From Rhizobium sullae (GTDB taxonomy: Bacteria; Pseudomonadota; Alphaproteobacteria; Rhizobiales; Rhizobiaceae), in assembly GCF_025200715.1 (NCBI RefSeq), contig NZ_CP104144.1, positions 2,695,628 to 2,759,627 on the forward strand: a DNA stretch of 64,000 bases, given 5' to 3'. This document shows positions 8,382-16,308 of this stretch, in pieces (positions within the stretch are counted from its first letter, which is position 1; every line of letters begins with the position of its first letter). The translations under genes and the position numbers were made by a program. The notes beneath the pieces were generated by a model. The model was not told the DNA's origin, ran no database searches, and worked only from the letters and a program-made list of their open reading frames with translations.

Positions 8382-9185
8382 TCAAACCGTGAAGGCGTCG
8401 CGGAAGCGGGCAAGCGCCGTCTCGTCGTCGCCGGAGGCCCAGGCCTCCATGCCGATCGTGCCGCGATAGCCCATGTCTTTAAGCGCGCCGGCGATTGCCT
8501 TGTAGTTGATCTCGCCGGTGCCCGGCTCCATACGGCCGGGAACATCCGCCACCTGGATTTCGCCGACATGGGGCAGAGCGCGCCTGCACAGCTCGATCAG
8601 GTTTCCTTCGCCGATCTGGGCGTGATAAAGGTCGAGATTGAGCTTCAACGCCGGTCTGTTCACCGATGAGACGAGCGCAAGCGTATCTTCGGCCTTGGCA
8701 AACGGTGTCTTGGGGTGATCGACTGCTTCATTGAGGTTTTCGAGCACGAAGGTGACGCCCTCTTTCTCGCCGAGGTCGGCGATGCGGCTAAGCGTGTCGC
8801 GCGCCTTGAGCCACATGGCGCCCGTCACCTTGTCGGCCTTGACCACCGGCAGACCCTGGCCGTCGAGACCCGTCCCGTGCAGGTTGAGGCGCGGGCAATT
8901 GAGCTCCCTAGCGATCGGGATCGATTGCTTCGCGGTTCGCAACAATTCGTCGGCGCCCTCGTCATCGGCGAGCGTGCCGGTCACATAGCCCGTCATCGAC
9001 GAAAAGACCGCTCCTGATCTTGCAAGGGCGGCGATGTCATGTTTCGTCCAGTCCCAGATCTCGGCGTGAAAGCCGAGGTCGCTGATGCGCTTGAGCCTGT
9101 CGACGACAGGAAGCGACTTGAAGACCATCTCGGCGCAGACCGCGAGCGTGAAGGGGGATGAGGCATTCGACGAGCCGTCGTTCAT
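8382..9185 (-). CDS. TIM-barrel sugar isomerase/epimerase (hydroxypyruvate isomerase-like)
   Basis: 267-aa AP-endonuclease-2-like TIM barrel of the Hyi/IolI group. Metal and substrate residues are visible as NLHGTGLDGQG, LENLNEAVDHP, LNLDLYHAQIGEG, VGEIQVADVPGRMEPGTGEI and GMEAW near the C-terminus; this DVPGR..PGTGEI signature is that of hydroxypyruvate isomerase-type proteins. The start at 9185 (MNDGSSN) was taken because the 83-codon upstream extension shows no family similarity and overlaps the end of the ATPase gene. It lies between the ABC ATPase and IolG genes, so it probably isomerises an oxidised cyclitol or keto-sugar. It could equally be a true hydroxypyruvate isomerase. Confidence 0.82.
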   Translation of the reverse strand: MNDGSSNASSPFTLAVCAEMVFKSLPVVDRLKRISDLGFHAEIWDWTKHDIAALARSGAVFSSMTGYVTGTLADDEGADELLRTAKQSIPIARELNCPRLNLHGTGLDGQGLPVVKADKVTGAMWLKARDTLSRIADLGEKEGVTFVLENLNEAVDHPKTPFAKAEDTLALVSSVNRPALKLNLDLYHAQIGEGNLIELCRRALPHVGEIQVADVPGRMEPGTGEINYKAIAGALKDMGYRGTIGMEAWASGDDETALARFRDAFTV

Positions 9186-9267
9186 GACCGTATTCCATGG
9201 TTGATGATTGAGTGAAAGGGCGACGGCCTTTGATAGCCAAGCGATCGCCGCCTCGGGAGCAAGCCGG

Positions 9268-10062
9268 CTAGATCGTACCGCCGAGGTCTTCGGACAATTG
9301 CTGCAGTTCTTTGCCACCGGCCATGAGGTTCTGAAGCTCATCCATCGCGATGTCCGCCTTGGCAAAGGTGCCAAGCGTCTGGCCGCGATTGAGGATGGTG
9401 AAGCGGTCCGCCACCGCATAGGCATGGCGGACATTGTGGGTGATGAAAATGACGCCCAATCCGTTCTGTCGAACCTGGTGGATGTATTTCAGCACCATCG
9501 AGGTTTGCGCCACGCCGAGGGCCGAAGTCGGCTCATCGAGAATGAGAATCTTGGCGCCGAAGTAGACCGCACGCGCAATCGCAACGCATTGGCGTTCGCC
9601 CCCCGAAAGAGTGCCAACCGCCTGATTGGGATCGCGGATATCGATGCCGATCTTACGCATCTCTTCACGCGTGACATCGTTGCAGTGCGTGAGGTCGAGG
9701 TGGCGAAAAGGGAAGAAGCCTTTGCGAGGCTCTCGCCCCATGAAGAAATTGCGGGTGATCGACATCAGCGGGATCATGGCAAGGTCCTGATAGACGGTCG
9801 CGATCCCTGCATCGAGCGCGTCGCGCGGACTGCGGAAATTGACCGGTTTGCCTTCGACCAGGAACGCACCTCCGCTTGGGCGGACGACGCCGGAGAGCGT
9901 CTTGATCAAGGTGGATTTGCCCGCGCCATTGTCTCCGAGGAGACAAAGCACTTCTCCGGCTGATACGTGCATCGATACGCCATTGAGCGCAATCACGGAG
10001 CCGTAGTGTTTGATGATGTCGGTCACTTCGATGATCGACGTTCGATTATTGACATCAGACAT
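9268..10062 (-). CDS. CUT2 sugar/polyol ABC transporter ATPase (single domain)
   Basis: 264-aa cytoplasmic ATPase powering the adjacent permease. Walker A is GDNGAGKST (residues about 43-51), the Q-loop is [12 protein letters not shown], the signature is [14 protein letters not shown], Walker B is [12 protein letters not shown] and the switch His is in FITHNVRHA. Most CUT2 ATPases (RbsA type) are about 500 aa with two ABC halves; this is a one-domain type as in FrcA or rhizobial inositol/fructose transporters, so two copies would dimerise. It begins 2 bp after the permease stop, so the genes are coupled. Confidence 0.93.
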   Translation of the reverse strand: MSDVNNRTSIIEVTDIIKHYGSVIALNGVSMHVSAGEVLCLLGDNGAGKSTLIKTLSGVVRPSGGAFLVEGKPVNFRSPRDALDAGIATVYQDLAMIPLMSITRNFFMGREPRKGFFPFRHLDLTHCNDVTREEMRKIGIDIRDPNQAVGTLSGGERQCVAIARAVYFGAKILILDEPTSALGVAQTSMVLKYIHQVRQNGLGVIFITHNVRHAYAVADRFTILNRGQTLGTFAKADIAMDELQNLMAGGKELQQLSEDLGGTI

Positions 10063-10064
10063 GA

Positions 10065-11186
10065 TCAGCGCTCCCCGGTAACCTTGCGGCGGATGAAATT
10101 ATTGAAGAGAACGGCCAGCAGCAGCATCGAGCCCAGGAAGACCTGAAACCAGTCGGAATCGAACTTGGTGTAGGTCAAGCCGATCGAGACCGAACCGAAG
10201 ATGATCGCGCCGAAGAAGGCGCCGATCGCCGAGCCATAGCCGCCTGTCAGCAGGCACCCGCCAATGACGGCGGCAATGATCGCCTCGAACTCTTTCTGAA
10301 AGCCGCGTCTGGCGTCAGTCGAGCCGGCATCGAGGACGGTGATGATGGCGACCAGGGCCGCCGCGCATGCTGTCAGCGCAAACAGGCCGGTCTTGACTCT
10401 GTGAACCGGGACGCCGGAGTTTCTCGCCGCATTGGGATCGCCACCGGCGGCAAAGATCCAGTTGCCCATGCGGGTGCGCAGGAGGACCCAGGTCGCAGCC
10501 AGGGCAAGCGCAACAAACCACAACACGGATACCGGGATGCCCGTAACCTTCGGGATGCCATTGGGGAATTTGTCGATCAGATCGTGATCCGCAAGCCAGA
10601 CAAAGAAGCCCGTCAGCGCATCGCCGGAAAAAAGGCCAAGCAGCGGACTGTCGCTGACCCGGTCGCCGATGCCGCGAAGCTGCGTTGAGCCACCCGTCGC
10701 CCATTTCAAGCCGACAAGCGTCAGGCCGCGCAGGATGAAGAGGAATGCCAAGGTCACGATGAAGGATGGAAGGCGCGTATGAATGACGATCTGCCCATTG
10801 ATTGCGCCCATGAACGCGGCAAACAGCATCGTCATGACGATGGCAACCGAGAGCGGCTGACCGAAATTCGTGAGAATGATGCCGAAGATTAGTCCCGCAA
10901 AGGCCACCATCGAGCCGATCGAAAGATCGAACTCTCCTCCGATCATCAGAAGTGCTGCCGCAATGGCAAGGATTCCCAGTTGCGATGCCGGCGCCAAGAT
11001 GGTCATCAGGCCGGAAAGCGAAAACATCGTCGAATCTGCGGTGAGAAAGAAAAAGACGATGACGAGAACAAGGCCTGCCACAGCACCAAGCTCGGGCCGT
11101 CGCATCATGTGCGTTAGAAAACTCACTTGTTTGACGCGCTCATCGGCCTTCGGCGCGACCGCCGTTCTCTGCTCAAGCGAAGCCAT
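10065..11186 (-). CDS. CUT2 sugar/polyol ABC transporter permease
   Basis: 373-aa inner-membrane permease of the RbsC/FrcB family. About ten hydrophobic segments follow a roughly 45-residue cytoplasmic N-terminus; the EAA-like loop is seen as [18 protein letters not shown], and [15 protein letters not shown] is the family signature in the third helix region. The start at 11186 (MASLEQRT) has GGGAGGAG just upstream; the longer frame to 11306 contains a GC-rich hairpin and is not protein-like. It works with the binding protein gene upstream and the ATPase downstream. The substrate is probably inositol or a related polyol because IolG is encoded in the same operon. Confidence 0.92.
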   Translation of the reverse strand: MASLEQRTAVAPKADERVKQVSFLTHMMRRPELGAVAGLVLVIVFFFLTADSTMFSLSGLMTILAPASQLGILAIAAALLMIGGEFDLSIGSMVAFAGLIFGIILTNFGQPLSVAIVMTMLFAAFMGAINGQIVIHTRLPSFIVTLAFLFILRGLTLVGLKWATGGSTQLRGIGDRVSDSPLLGLFSGDALTGFFVWLADHDLIDKFPNGIPKVTGIPVSVLWFVALALAATWVLLRTRMGNWIFAAGGDPNAARNSGVPVHRVKTGLFALTACAAALVAIITVLDAGSTDARRGFQKEFEAIIAAVIGGCLLTGGYGSAIGAFFGAIIFGSVSIGLTYTKFDSDWFQVFLGSMLLLAVLFNNFIRRKVTGER

Positions 11187-11257
11187 AACTCCTCCCACGG
11201 GATCGTAATTTAGGGTAGCGTTGGGCGCTGCTCGGCAGCGCGCTCTATCAGCCAAAT

Positions 11258-11281
11258 CCCCTCCCCCACCAAGGGGAGGAG
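11258..11281 (-). other. GC-rich hairpin between binding-protein and permease genes
   Basis: CCCCTCCCC (11258-11266) pairs with GGGGAGGAG (11273-11281) with one bulged A, loop CACCAA. In transcripts from the minus strand it lies 31 bases after the binding-protein stop and about 70 bases before the permease start. Such stems often stabilise the upstream message or partly terminate, raising binding-protein levels relative to permease. The CCCCTCCCC arms also resemble dispersed rhizobial palindromic repeats. Confidence 0.45.
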
Positions 11282-11312
11282 ATTCTGGGAGAATGCCTTT
11301 AGGCAATTCCGG

Positions 11313-12260
11313 TCAGCGAATGCCCTTGGCGGAAAGATCCACAACCTGGGCCGCCTTTTCCTTGGTGATAAGGTTCGGGCCGGATGGAACATTTCCTCCC
11401 GGAATAAGCCCGTATTTTGCATAGTTGGCTAGAAAGACGACCGGCAGATAGCCCTGCAGGAACTGCTGCTGATCGATCGCGAAGGCTGCCTTGTCGTCGG
11501 CCACGGCCTTAAGGAAATCGGCTGAAAGGTCAAATGTCGCCACATTGATCTTGCCGGTCATTCCGACATCCCCGACGGCCGCGAGCGACGGCTCGCCGGC
11601 CGTGCCGGCACCGAGCGCCATGACTGTGTCGACGCCAGTATTGGAACTCAGCGCCGCCTTGACCTTCGCGCGGACATCGGCCGGATCGTTGCTGACGGGT
11701 AGGACCGTGACCTTGCCGCCGAAACCATCGGCAAAGCCCTTGCAGCGCAGATCGAGCGAGACATTGCCGACCTCCTGGTTCACGCACAGGCCTTCCTTAC
11801 CGCCCAGCTCATGCAGCTTCGCGCCGGCGGCCTTGCCGGCGGTATATTCGTCCTGGCCGACATGCAGAAGCGCTCCAAGCCCCTTTGAAACGTCGGAACC
11901 GGAATTGACGGAAATAACCGGGATACCGGCGGCGACAGCCTTCTTGATCGATGGACCCAGTGCCGAGGCGTCCGGAATGGAGACGATAATCCCATCTGGC
12001 TTCTGATTGACGGCAGCATCGATGAGCTGCCCCATCGACACCATGTCGAAGGTTTCCGGAGCGCGATAATCGACGCTGGCACCCATGTCTTTCGCCGCTG
12101 CGCTGACGCCGTTCTTGACGACCGACCAGAAGGGATCATTGGCCTGGCCGTGGGTGACGGCGACGATGCGAATGTCAGCAGCGTTGGCGATTGCCGAAGA
12201 GCACATGAGCGCAGCAGCAACGGCCGCGCCCGCAAGAAGCGATTTCAAACCGAATTTCAT
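11313..12260 (-). CDS. Periplasmic sugar/polyol-binding protein (CUT2, Peripla_BP_4)
   Basis: 315 aa, secreted. A signal peptide of about 27 residues ends at ANA before ADIRIVAVTHGQANDPFW. The periplasmic-binding-protein type 1 fold is shown by the start VAVTHGQ..DPFWSVVKNGV, the DGIIVSIPD segment and GIPVISVNSGSD (hinge and ligand loop), as in RbsB and inositol-binding IbpA proteins. A Shine-Dalgarno GGGAGAG precedes the ATG. It is the first gene of the minus-strand transporter operon and is divergent from the LacI gene, whose product probably represses it. The ligand is inferred to be inositol-like from the operon's dehydrogenase. Confidence 0.92.
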   Translation of the reverse strand: MKFGLKSLLAGAAVAAALMCSSAIANAADIRIVAVTHGQANDPFWSVVKNGVSAAAKDMGASVDYRAPETFDMVSMGQLIDAAVNQKPDGIIVSIPDASALGPSIKKAVAAGIPVISVNSGSDVSKGLGALLHVGQDEYTAGKAAGAKLHELGGKEGLCVNQEVGNVSLDLRCKGFADGFGGKVTVLPVSNDPADVRAKVKAALSSNTGVDTVMALGAGTAGEPSLAAVGDVGMTGKINVATFDLSADFLKAVADDKAAFAIDQQQFLQGYLPVVFLANYAKYGLIPGGNVPSGPNLITKEKAAQVVDLSAKGIR

Positions 12261-12303
12261 TCTACTCTCCCAAAAAAACAGTCCGCTCTAGCAGACCTCC
12301 CAA

Positions 12304-12339
12304 TGCTACCGGTTGCAACCTCATTTGCACCCGGTAGCA
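12304..12339. promoter_or_regulatory. Inverted repeat in the transporter promoter
   Basis: TGCTACCGG (12304-12312) and CCGGTAGCA (12331-12339) are perfect 9-bp inverted arms separated by 18 bases that contain TTGCAACC and TTTGCACC. They lie 44-80 bp upstream of the binding-protein ATG, where a LacI-type repressor would block transcription or a leader could fold. A perfect 10-bp palindrome TTGTCGACAA follows at 12360-12369. Confidence 0.5.
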
Positions 12340-12402
12340 AGCTCGATAAAATTACTTTATTGTCGACAAAAATCAAGCATCCATTCCATTTTTATTTTTT
12401 TG

Positions 12403-12418
12403 TGGAATATTCATTCCA
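12403..12418. promoter_or_regulatory. Palindrome upstream of lacI gene
   Basis: TGGAAT-ATTC-ATTCCA is a perfect 6-bp arm palindrome 18 bp before the LacI-type ATG in an AT-rich stretch. It is a candidate autoregulatory operator. A half site ATTCCA recurs at 12383-12388. Confidence 0.45.
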
Positions 12419-12435
12419 ATTGAGAGGAGACGGTC

Positions 12436-13431
12436 ATGCGCAAACGGGCGACGGCGAAAGAGGTGGCGGCAGCCGCCGGCGTGTCGAAATGGACCGTCAT
12501 CCGTGCGTTCACGCCCGGTGCATCCATTACGGACGCCAGCCGGCAAAAGGTTCTTCAGGCTGCCGAGGCCCTGAATTATTCGCCCAACCTGCTTGCCCGC
12601 AGCCTTGCGACGAACACTACACATCAGGTCGCCGTCTTCGTCGACGACTTCGCCAACCCGCACAAGCTTCCGGTTCTGGAGAGGTTGACCGAGCGCCTGC
12701 AGGCGGAGGGTCTATTGACCGTATTGATCAACATTAACCGCCATTTCGATCACGTTCACGCATTGATCAATGCCGACCAACGACAATTCGACGCCGTGAT
12801 CCTGTTCGGCACCGCCTTTCGCGAGGAAACCCTGGGCGATCGACGGCTTGGCCCAGGTTTCCCGCCGATGTTCGTCCTTGCGAGAGACAGCCAAATCCCC
12901 GGCGTTCCCGCGATCGCTTGCAACGCCGAACTCGCTCTAAGCGAAATCGTCGACTACCTGTTCGACAAGGGATATCGCCGCCCCGGCTTTATGACGGGAG
13001 CGCGAACCCTGTCGACGGCGCTGGGAAGGCGGCATCACTACGCAAATTTCTGGCGACGGAAAGGCATCGAAGGCGTCGCAGAGTTGGTTGCGGAAAGATA
13101 TAGCGCACAGGCCGGCGCCGAAGCGGCACGCACTTATTTGAGCGCCACTTCGCCCACATCGCGCATCGACGTATTGATGTGTGAAAATGACATTCTGGCG
13201 CTGGGAGCGATGGATGTCGCCCGGAGCGAATTCGGGCTTGGAGTTCCACAAAACTTGGCAATCGTCGGCTTCGACAATATCGAAGTCGGCGGGGCTCCGG
13301 CCTACGAACTGACCAGCTACGAACAGCCCACTGACGAGATGATCAACGCCATGGTCGCAATGATAACAGGCAAGCGCGACGCCGAGATGGTTGTCATGCA
13401 GGGGCGACTTGTGCCGAGGTCATCGGCATGA
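12436..13431 (+). CDS. LacI-family transcriptional regulator
   Basis: 331 aa. The N-terminal LacI headpiece is at residues 4-50 (TAKEVAAAAGVSKWTVIRAF, then LQAAEALNYSPNLLARSL with the hinge helix). A periplasmic-binding-protein-like effector domain follows, including DVLMCENDILALGAMDVA and VGFDNIEVGGAP. AGAGGAGA precedes the ATG. The gene is divergent from the polyol transporter operon with at least three palindromes between them, so it is very likely its repressor and would be released by the imported polyol or an intermediate. The truncated RpiR gene at the far end of the operon may be a lost second regulator. Confidence 0.92.
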   Translation: MRKRATAKEVAAAAGVSKWTVIRAFTPGASITDASRQKVLQAAEALNYSPNLLARSLATNTTHQVAVFVDDFANPHKLPVLERLTERLQAEGLLTVLININRHFDHVHALINADQRQFDAVILFGTAFREETLGDRRLGPGFPPMFVLARDSQIPGVPAIACNAELALSEIVDYLFDKGYRRPGFMTGARTLSTALGRRHHYANFWRRKGIEGVAELVAERYSAQAGAEAARTYLSATSPTSRIDVLMCENDILALGAMDVARSEFGLGVPQNLAIVGFDNIEVGGAPAYELTSYEQPTDEMINAMVAMITGKRDAEMVVMQGRLVPRSSA

Positions 13432-13437
13432 AGCGTC

Positions 13438-13539
13438 TCAAGGATCGTCCAAGAACCACCCTGCGCGCGCCACTTCCGACCAAGATCGAAGGGTGTCGGC
13501 CCAGTCGATACCGGCAAACCATCGAACCTCTCCTGTCAT
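13438..13539 (-). pseudogene. IS110-family transposase N-terminal scar
   Basis: On the minus strand GGGAGGTC precedes ATG 13539, which reads MTGEVRWFAGIDWADT, the start of IS110-type DEDD transposases (the Asp in GIDWA is the first catalytic residue). After about 16 residues the family match is lost and the frame stops at 13438, 7 bases past the LacI stop. Only the start of the gene remains. Confidence 0.55.
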
Positions 13540-13918
13540 AGTCAAGACCTCCCTTCGTCGGCCGGACCACCGCGACATACGTCGTTCCCTGTACTAGCGC
13601 TCGACGGCGCAACCTCCCACTGGACACCTGTCGCGGCCGTCCCGCCGGGGCACCGGTCCGCAACAGGTGCTCGCAGCACAGCAGGCTTTGGGTTGCTCTC
13701 GACGGGAAGGCCCGGTCACGCCAGCCTACAACTCACACCGCAGCCACCGATACCTAGGCCGCGGGTCGGCGGCATCGACCGAGATAACATTTCTTAACAT
13801 CACAAAACCCAAGTTAATGACGTCGTCTGGGACAGTGCGACCCGCGAGAGGCCGGCGCGTCGGGCTTTCACACTTGTACGCGTAGAAACTCTCTATCGGA
13901 TCCCAGGAGCCAATTCGA
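13540..13918. other. Gene-free stretch, probable insertion-sequence debris
   Basis: No frame here shows a recognisable protein. The left part adjoins the IS110 scar and may be the left end of that element. An AT-richer patch at about 13780-13820 precedes the MipA gene and is the likely promoter region, but no clear -35/-10 pair was identified. AGGAG at 13904-13908 is the MipA ribosome site. Confidence 0.4.
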
Positions 13919-14785
13919 ATGTCATTGACCAAGTCCTTTTTAAGCCGTCCGCGGCGTGCCGCCATCGCTGCGGGGCTCGCAGTTGTTGCTTGCCCCCTAA
14001 CCCAGGCACGCGCTGCCGACCCTTATGAGGGTGAAGACGCCGCTATCCCCGCGACAGCGAACTTCGACAAGGGACGGTTTGGTGGCATACGCCAGAAGCT
14101 TTCCGACTGGAACGTTATGGTCGGCGCCGGAGCCGTATATGCACCTAAATTCGAAGGATCGGACGAGTTCGAACTGGCCCCCATTCCTATGATCTCCGCG
14201 ACCTTCGGTGATCGCGTTACGATCGATCCGGGCGGGCTCGAAGTCGATGTGCTGAAGTCCAACGGATTTAAGTTCTCGGTGAAGGGCGGTTACGAGTTGG
14301 CGGGCGGGCGCGATGAAGATGATTCCGATCACCTGAAGGGTCTGGGTGACATCGACGCCGGCGCTGTCGTCGGAGCGCAGCTCTCGTATGAAATGGGACC
14401 ACTGGAATTTTATGCTTCTGTCGACAAGACAATTGGGGGCAGCGACGGTCTGGTCGGTCAGGTCGGAGCAAATGTCTCGCATCACTATGATCGTTTCATC
14501 CTTTCCGCAGGCGCTTCCGCGACATTTGCCGATGACAATCATATGGAGAGTTATTTTGGGGTAACCGCTGCACAGTCTGCAAGATCGGGATTGCGGCAAT
14601 ATGAGGCAAGCGCGGGACTGAAGCGTTTCGATATTGAGGCGTCGGTAACATACATGGCGACGGAACACTGGGTTATCCGTGGCCAGGCAGGTGTCGGTTT
14701 TCTGACCGGCGACGCGAAGGACAGCCCGATCGTTCAGAACGACGTACAGCCATCTGCGATGCTGCTCGTTGGTTACAAATTCTAG
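13919..14785 (+). CDS. MipA/OmpV-family outer-membrane protein
   Basis: 288 aa. A signal peptide runs to about residue 32 (after PLTQARA), followed by a mature region of alternating polar/hydrophobic strands. VMVGAGAVYAPKFEGSDEFE is the family start and LLVGYKF the C-terminal beta-strand ending in Phe, the outer-membrane insertion signal. MipA/OmpV proteins are small barrels, some of which scaffold peptidoglycan enzymes and others of which are induced with efflux or kinase systems. Next downstream is a broken outer-membrane efflux gene and then an RND pump, so it may serve envelope function with that pump. That link is contextual only. Confidence 0.85.
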   Translation: MSLTKSFLSRPRRAAIAAGLAVVACPLTQARAADPYEGEDAAIPATANFDKGRFGGIRQKLSDWNVMVGAGAVYAPKFEGSDEFELAPIPMISATFGDRVTIDPGGLEVDVLKSNGFKFSVKGGYELAGGRDEDDSDHLKGLGDIDAGAVVGAQLSYEMGPLEFYASVDKTIGGSDGLVGQVGANVSHHYDRFILSAGASATFADDNHMESYFGVTAAQSARSGLRQYEASAGLKRFDIEASVTYMATEHWVIRGQAGVGFLTGDAKDSPIVQNDVQPSAMLLVGYKF

Positions 14786-14789
14786 GGCT

Positions 14790-15208
14790 TGGTCCGTCGC
14801 TTCCCCCTCTTCAACGGCGGCTCACGTCGCGCAGCAGTACGAAGCGCGGCATCAACCTACGATGTGGCGGTAGCCGCCTACGAATCAGGCGTGCTCGATG
14901 CGATCGAGACCGTGCTCGTGCGGATCGACAGCACGCGACGGCGCATCGGCGACGCTACGGTCGCGGCGCGCAACTACCGCGCCTATTTTCAATGCCGCCG
15001 ATCCGAACTGGAAGGCGGGTGGCGCGAGCCTCCTCGACCGCGAGTACGCCCGGCGTTCGGCGCAGTCGGCCGAGGTCTCGCCCATCGAGATCCGTCGCGA
15101 CTCCCTGCGCTACTGGATCGCCCTTTACAAGCACTCGGTGGCGGCTGGAACGCGAGCGCCGCCACTCCTGGAATTCTCCAGAAAGAACCAAAAGGAAACC
15201 AGCTCTGA
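14790..15208 (+). pseudogene. Outer-membrane efflux factor (NodT/OprM type) 3' remnant, frameshifted
   Basis: In the first frame PLFNGGSRRAAVRSAASTYD and AAYESGVLDAIETVLVRID match the C-terminal repeat of RND outer-membrane lipoproteins. The match then moves to another frame (AGGASLLDREYARRSAQSAE, then RDSLRYWIALYK, about 14985-15133) and returns to the first for ALGGGWN (about 15136-15156), the usual C-terminal ending of this family. Two frameshifts and loss of the N-terminal two thirds make it nonfunctional. Its stop overlaps the adaptor ATG by one base, showing that this was once a three-gene tripartite pump operon. Confidence 0.8.
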
Positions 15209-16308
15209 TGCGAGCGAAGCCCCTTCTTATTGCTCTTTTCCTAAGCGTGAACCTTGTTTCCGCGTTAGAGCCTGTGCTCGCGCAACAGAACGCGGCCGCA
15301 GCGCTTACCGTCGCCGTGGCAAGGCCTGCAGAACGCCGATGGCCCGAAACGGTACCGACCAGCGGCTGGCTGAAGCCCTGGCACGAAGCGGTCGTCGCCG
15401 CGGAAATCGGCGGCCTTCGTGTGACCGATGTCCTAGTCGATGTCGGATCGGTCGTCTCGAAGGGGCAGGCCCTCGTCCGGCTTGCCGACGAGGCTGTCCG
15501 CGCAGAACTGCGTAAGGAGGGGGCCGCGCTGGCAAGTGCCAGGGCCGACCTCGCCAAGGCCAGGGCGAATGCCGGCCGGGCACGCAAGATGCAGGGAAGC
15601 GGCGCGCTTTCGGACGAGAAGATCAACGAATATCTGATCACCGAGCAGACGGCGATCGCGGGTGTCGAATCCGCGGAAGCCCTGCTGGATAGTCAGAAGA
15701 TCAAGCTTGCCCAGACGACTGTCCTGGCCGCCGACGACGGGCTGATCACATCCCGCTCGGCCCAGCTCGGCGCCGTGGTCTCCTCCGGCACGGAGTTGTT
15801 CCGCCTCCTTCGCAAGCAGCGCGTCGAATGGCAGGCGGAAGTGTCTGCACGCTATTTGCCTCGCATAAAGGAAGGTCTGACCGCCACGATCGTAGGTCCT
15901 GGTGACCGACGCGTCAAAGGAACCGTTCGGCTTGTCGGACCAACGGTCAGCACCGACACCGGACGGGCGCTCGCCTATGTGGCGCTGCCGGCGGAGGCAC
16001 ACCCGCCCATCGGCATTTACGTCACCGGCCAGATCGAGCTTGAGACCACGGCGGCGCTCACCGTACCCGAGACGGCGCTCGTCCTGCGTGACGGCATCGC
16101 TTACGTCTTCACCGTGGATGCAGACAAGCGTGCGTCACGCGTTCGTGTGGAAACCGGCCGCCGCAATGGCAGCGAAGTGGAAATCCTCTCGGGCCTCGAC
16201 CGCTCGACCGAGGTCGTGATGACGGGCAGCGCTTTCCTTTCGGACAAGGCCTTCGTCCGGGTGACGGGAGACGCGCTCGTCAAGCTAGAAGAGGGAGAAT
16301 CGCGATGA
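15208..16308 (+). CDS. RND efflux periplasmic adaptor (second system)
   Basis: 366 aa, periplasmic membrane-fusion protein. A signal peptide of about 25 residues ends at VLAQQ. The first lipoyl half is AAEIGGLRVTDVLVDVGSVV, an alanine/arginine-rich hairpin covers about 80-150, and the second half is LAADDGLITSRSAQLGAVV. The ATG at 15208 was chosen because a signal peptide begins there and it overlaps the preceding stop as TGATG; longer frames upstream are the remnant outer-membrane gene. It overlaps the permease gene by four bases (ATGA). It must pair with another outer-membrane channel now that the local one is broken. Confidence 0.92.
   Translation: MRAKPLLIALFLSVNLVSALEPVLAQQNAAAALTVAVARPAERRWPETVPTSGWLKPWHEAVVAAEIGGLRVTDVLVDVGSVVSKGQALVRLADEAVRAELRKEGAALASARADLAKARANAGRARKMQGSGALSDEKINEYLITEQTAIAGVESAEALLDSQKIKLAQTTVLAADDGLITSRSAQLGAVVSSGTELFRLLRKQRVEWQAEVSARYLPRIKEGLTATIVGPGDRRVKGTVRLVGPTVSTDTGRALAYVALPAEAHPPIGIYVTGQIELETTAALTVPETALVLRDGIAYVFTVDADKRASRVRVETGRRNGSEVEILSGLDRSTEVVMTGSAFLSDKAFVRVTGDALVKLEEGESR

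Noticed and set aside
13667..13885. Short frame with YNSHRSHRYLGRG that hints at a transposase
   Set aside because: The similarity is a handful of residues with no DDE context, so it is not called.
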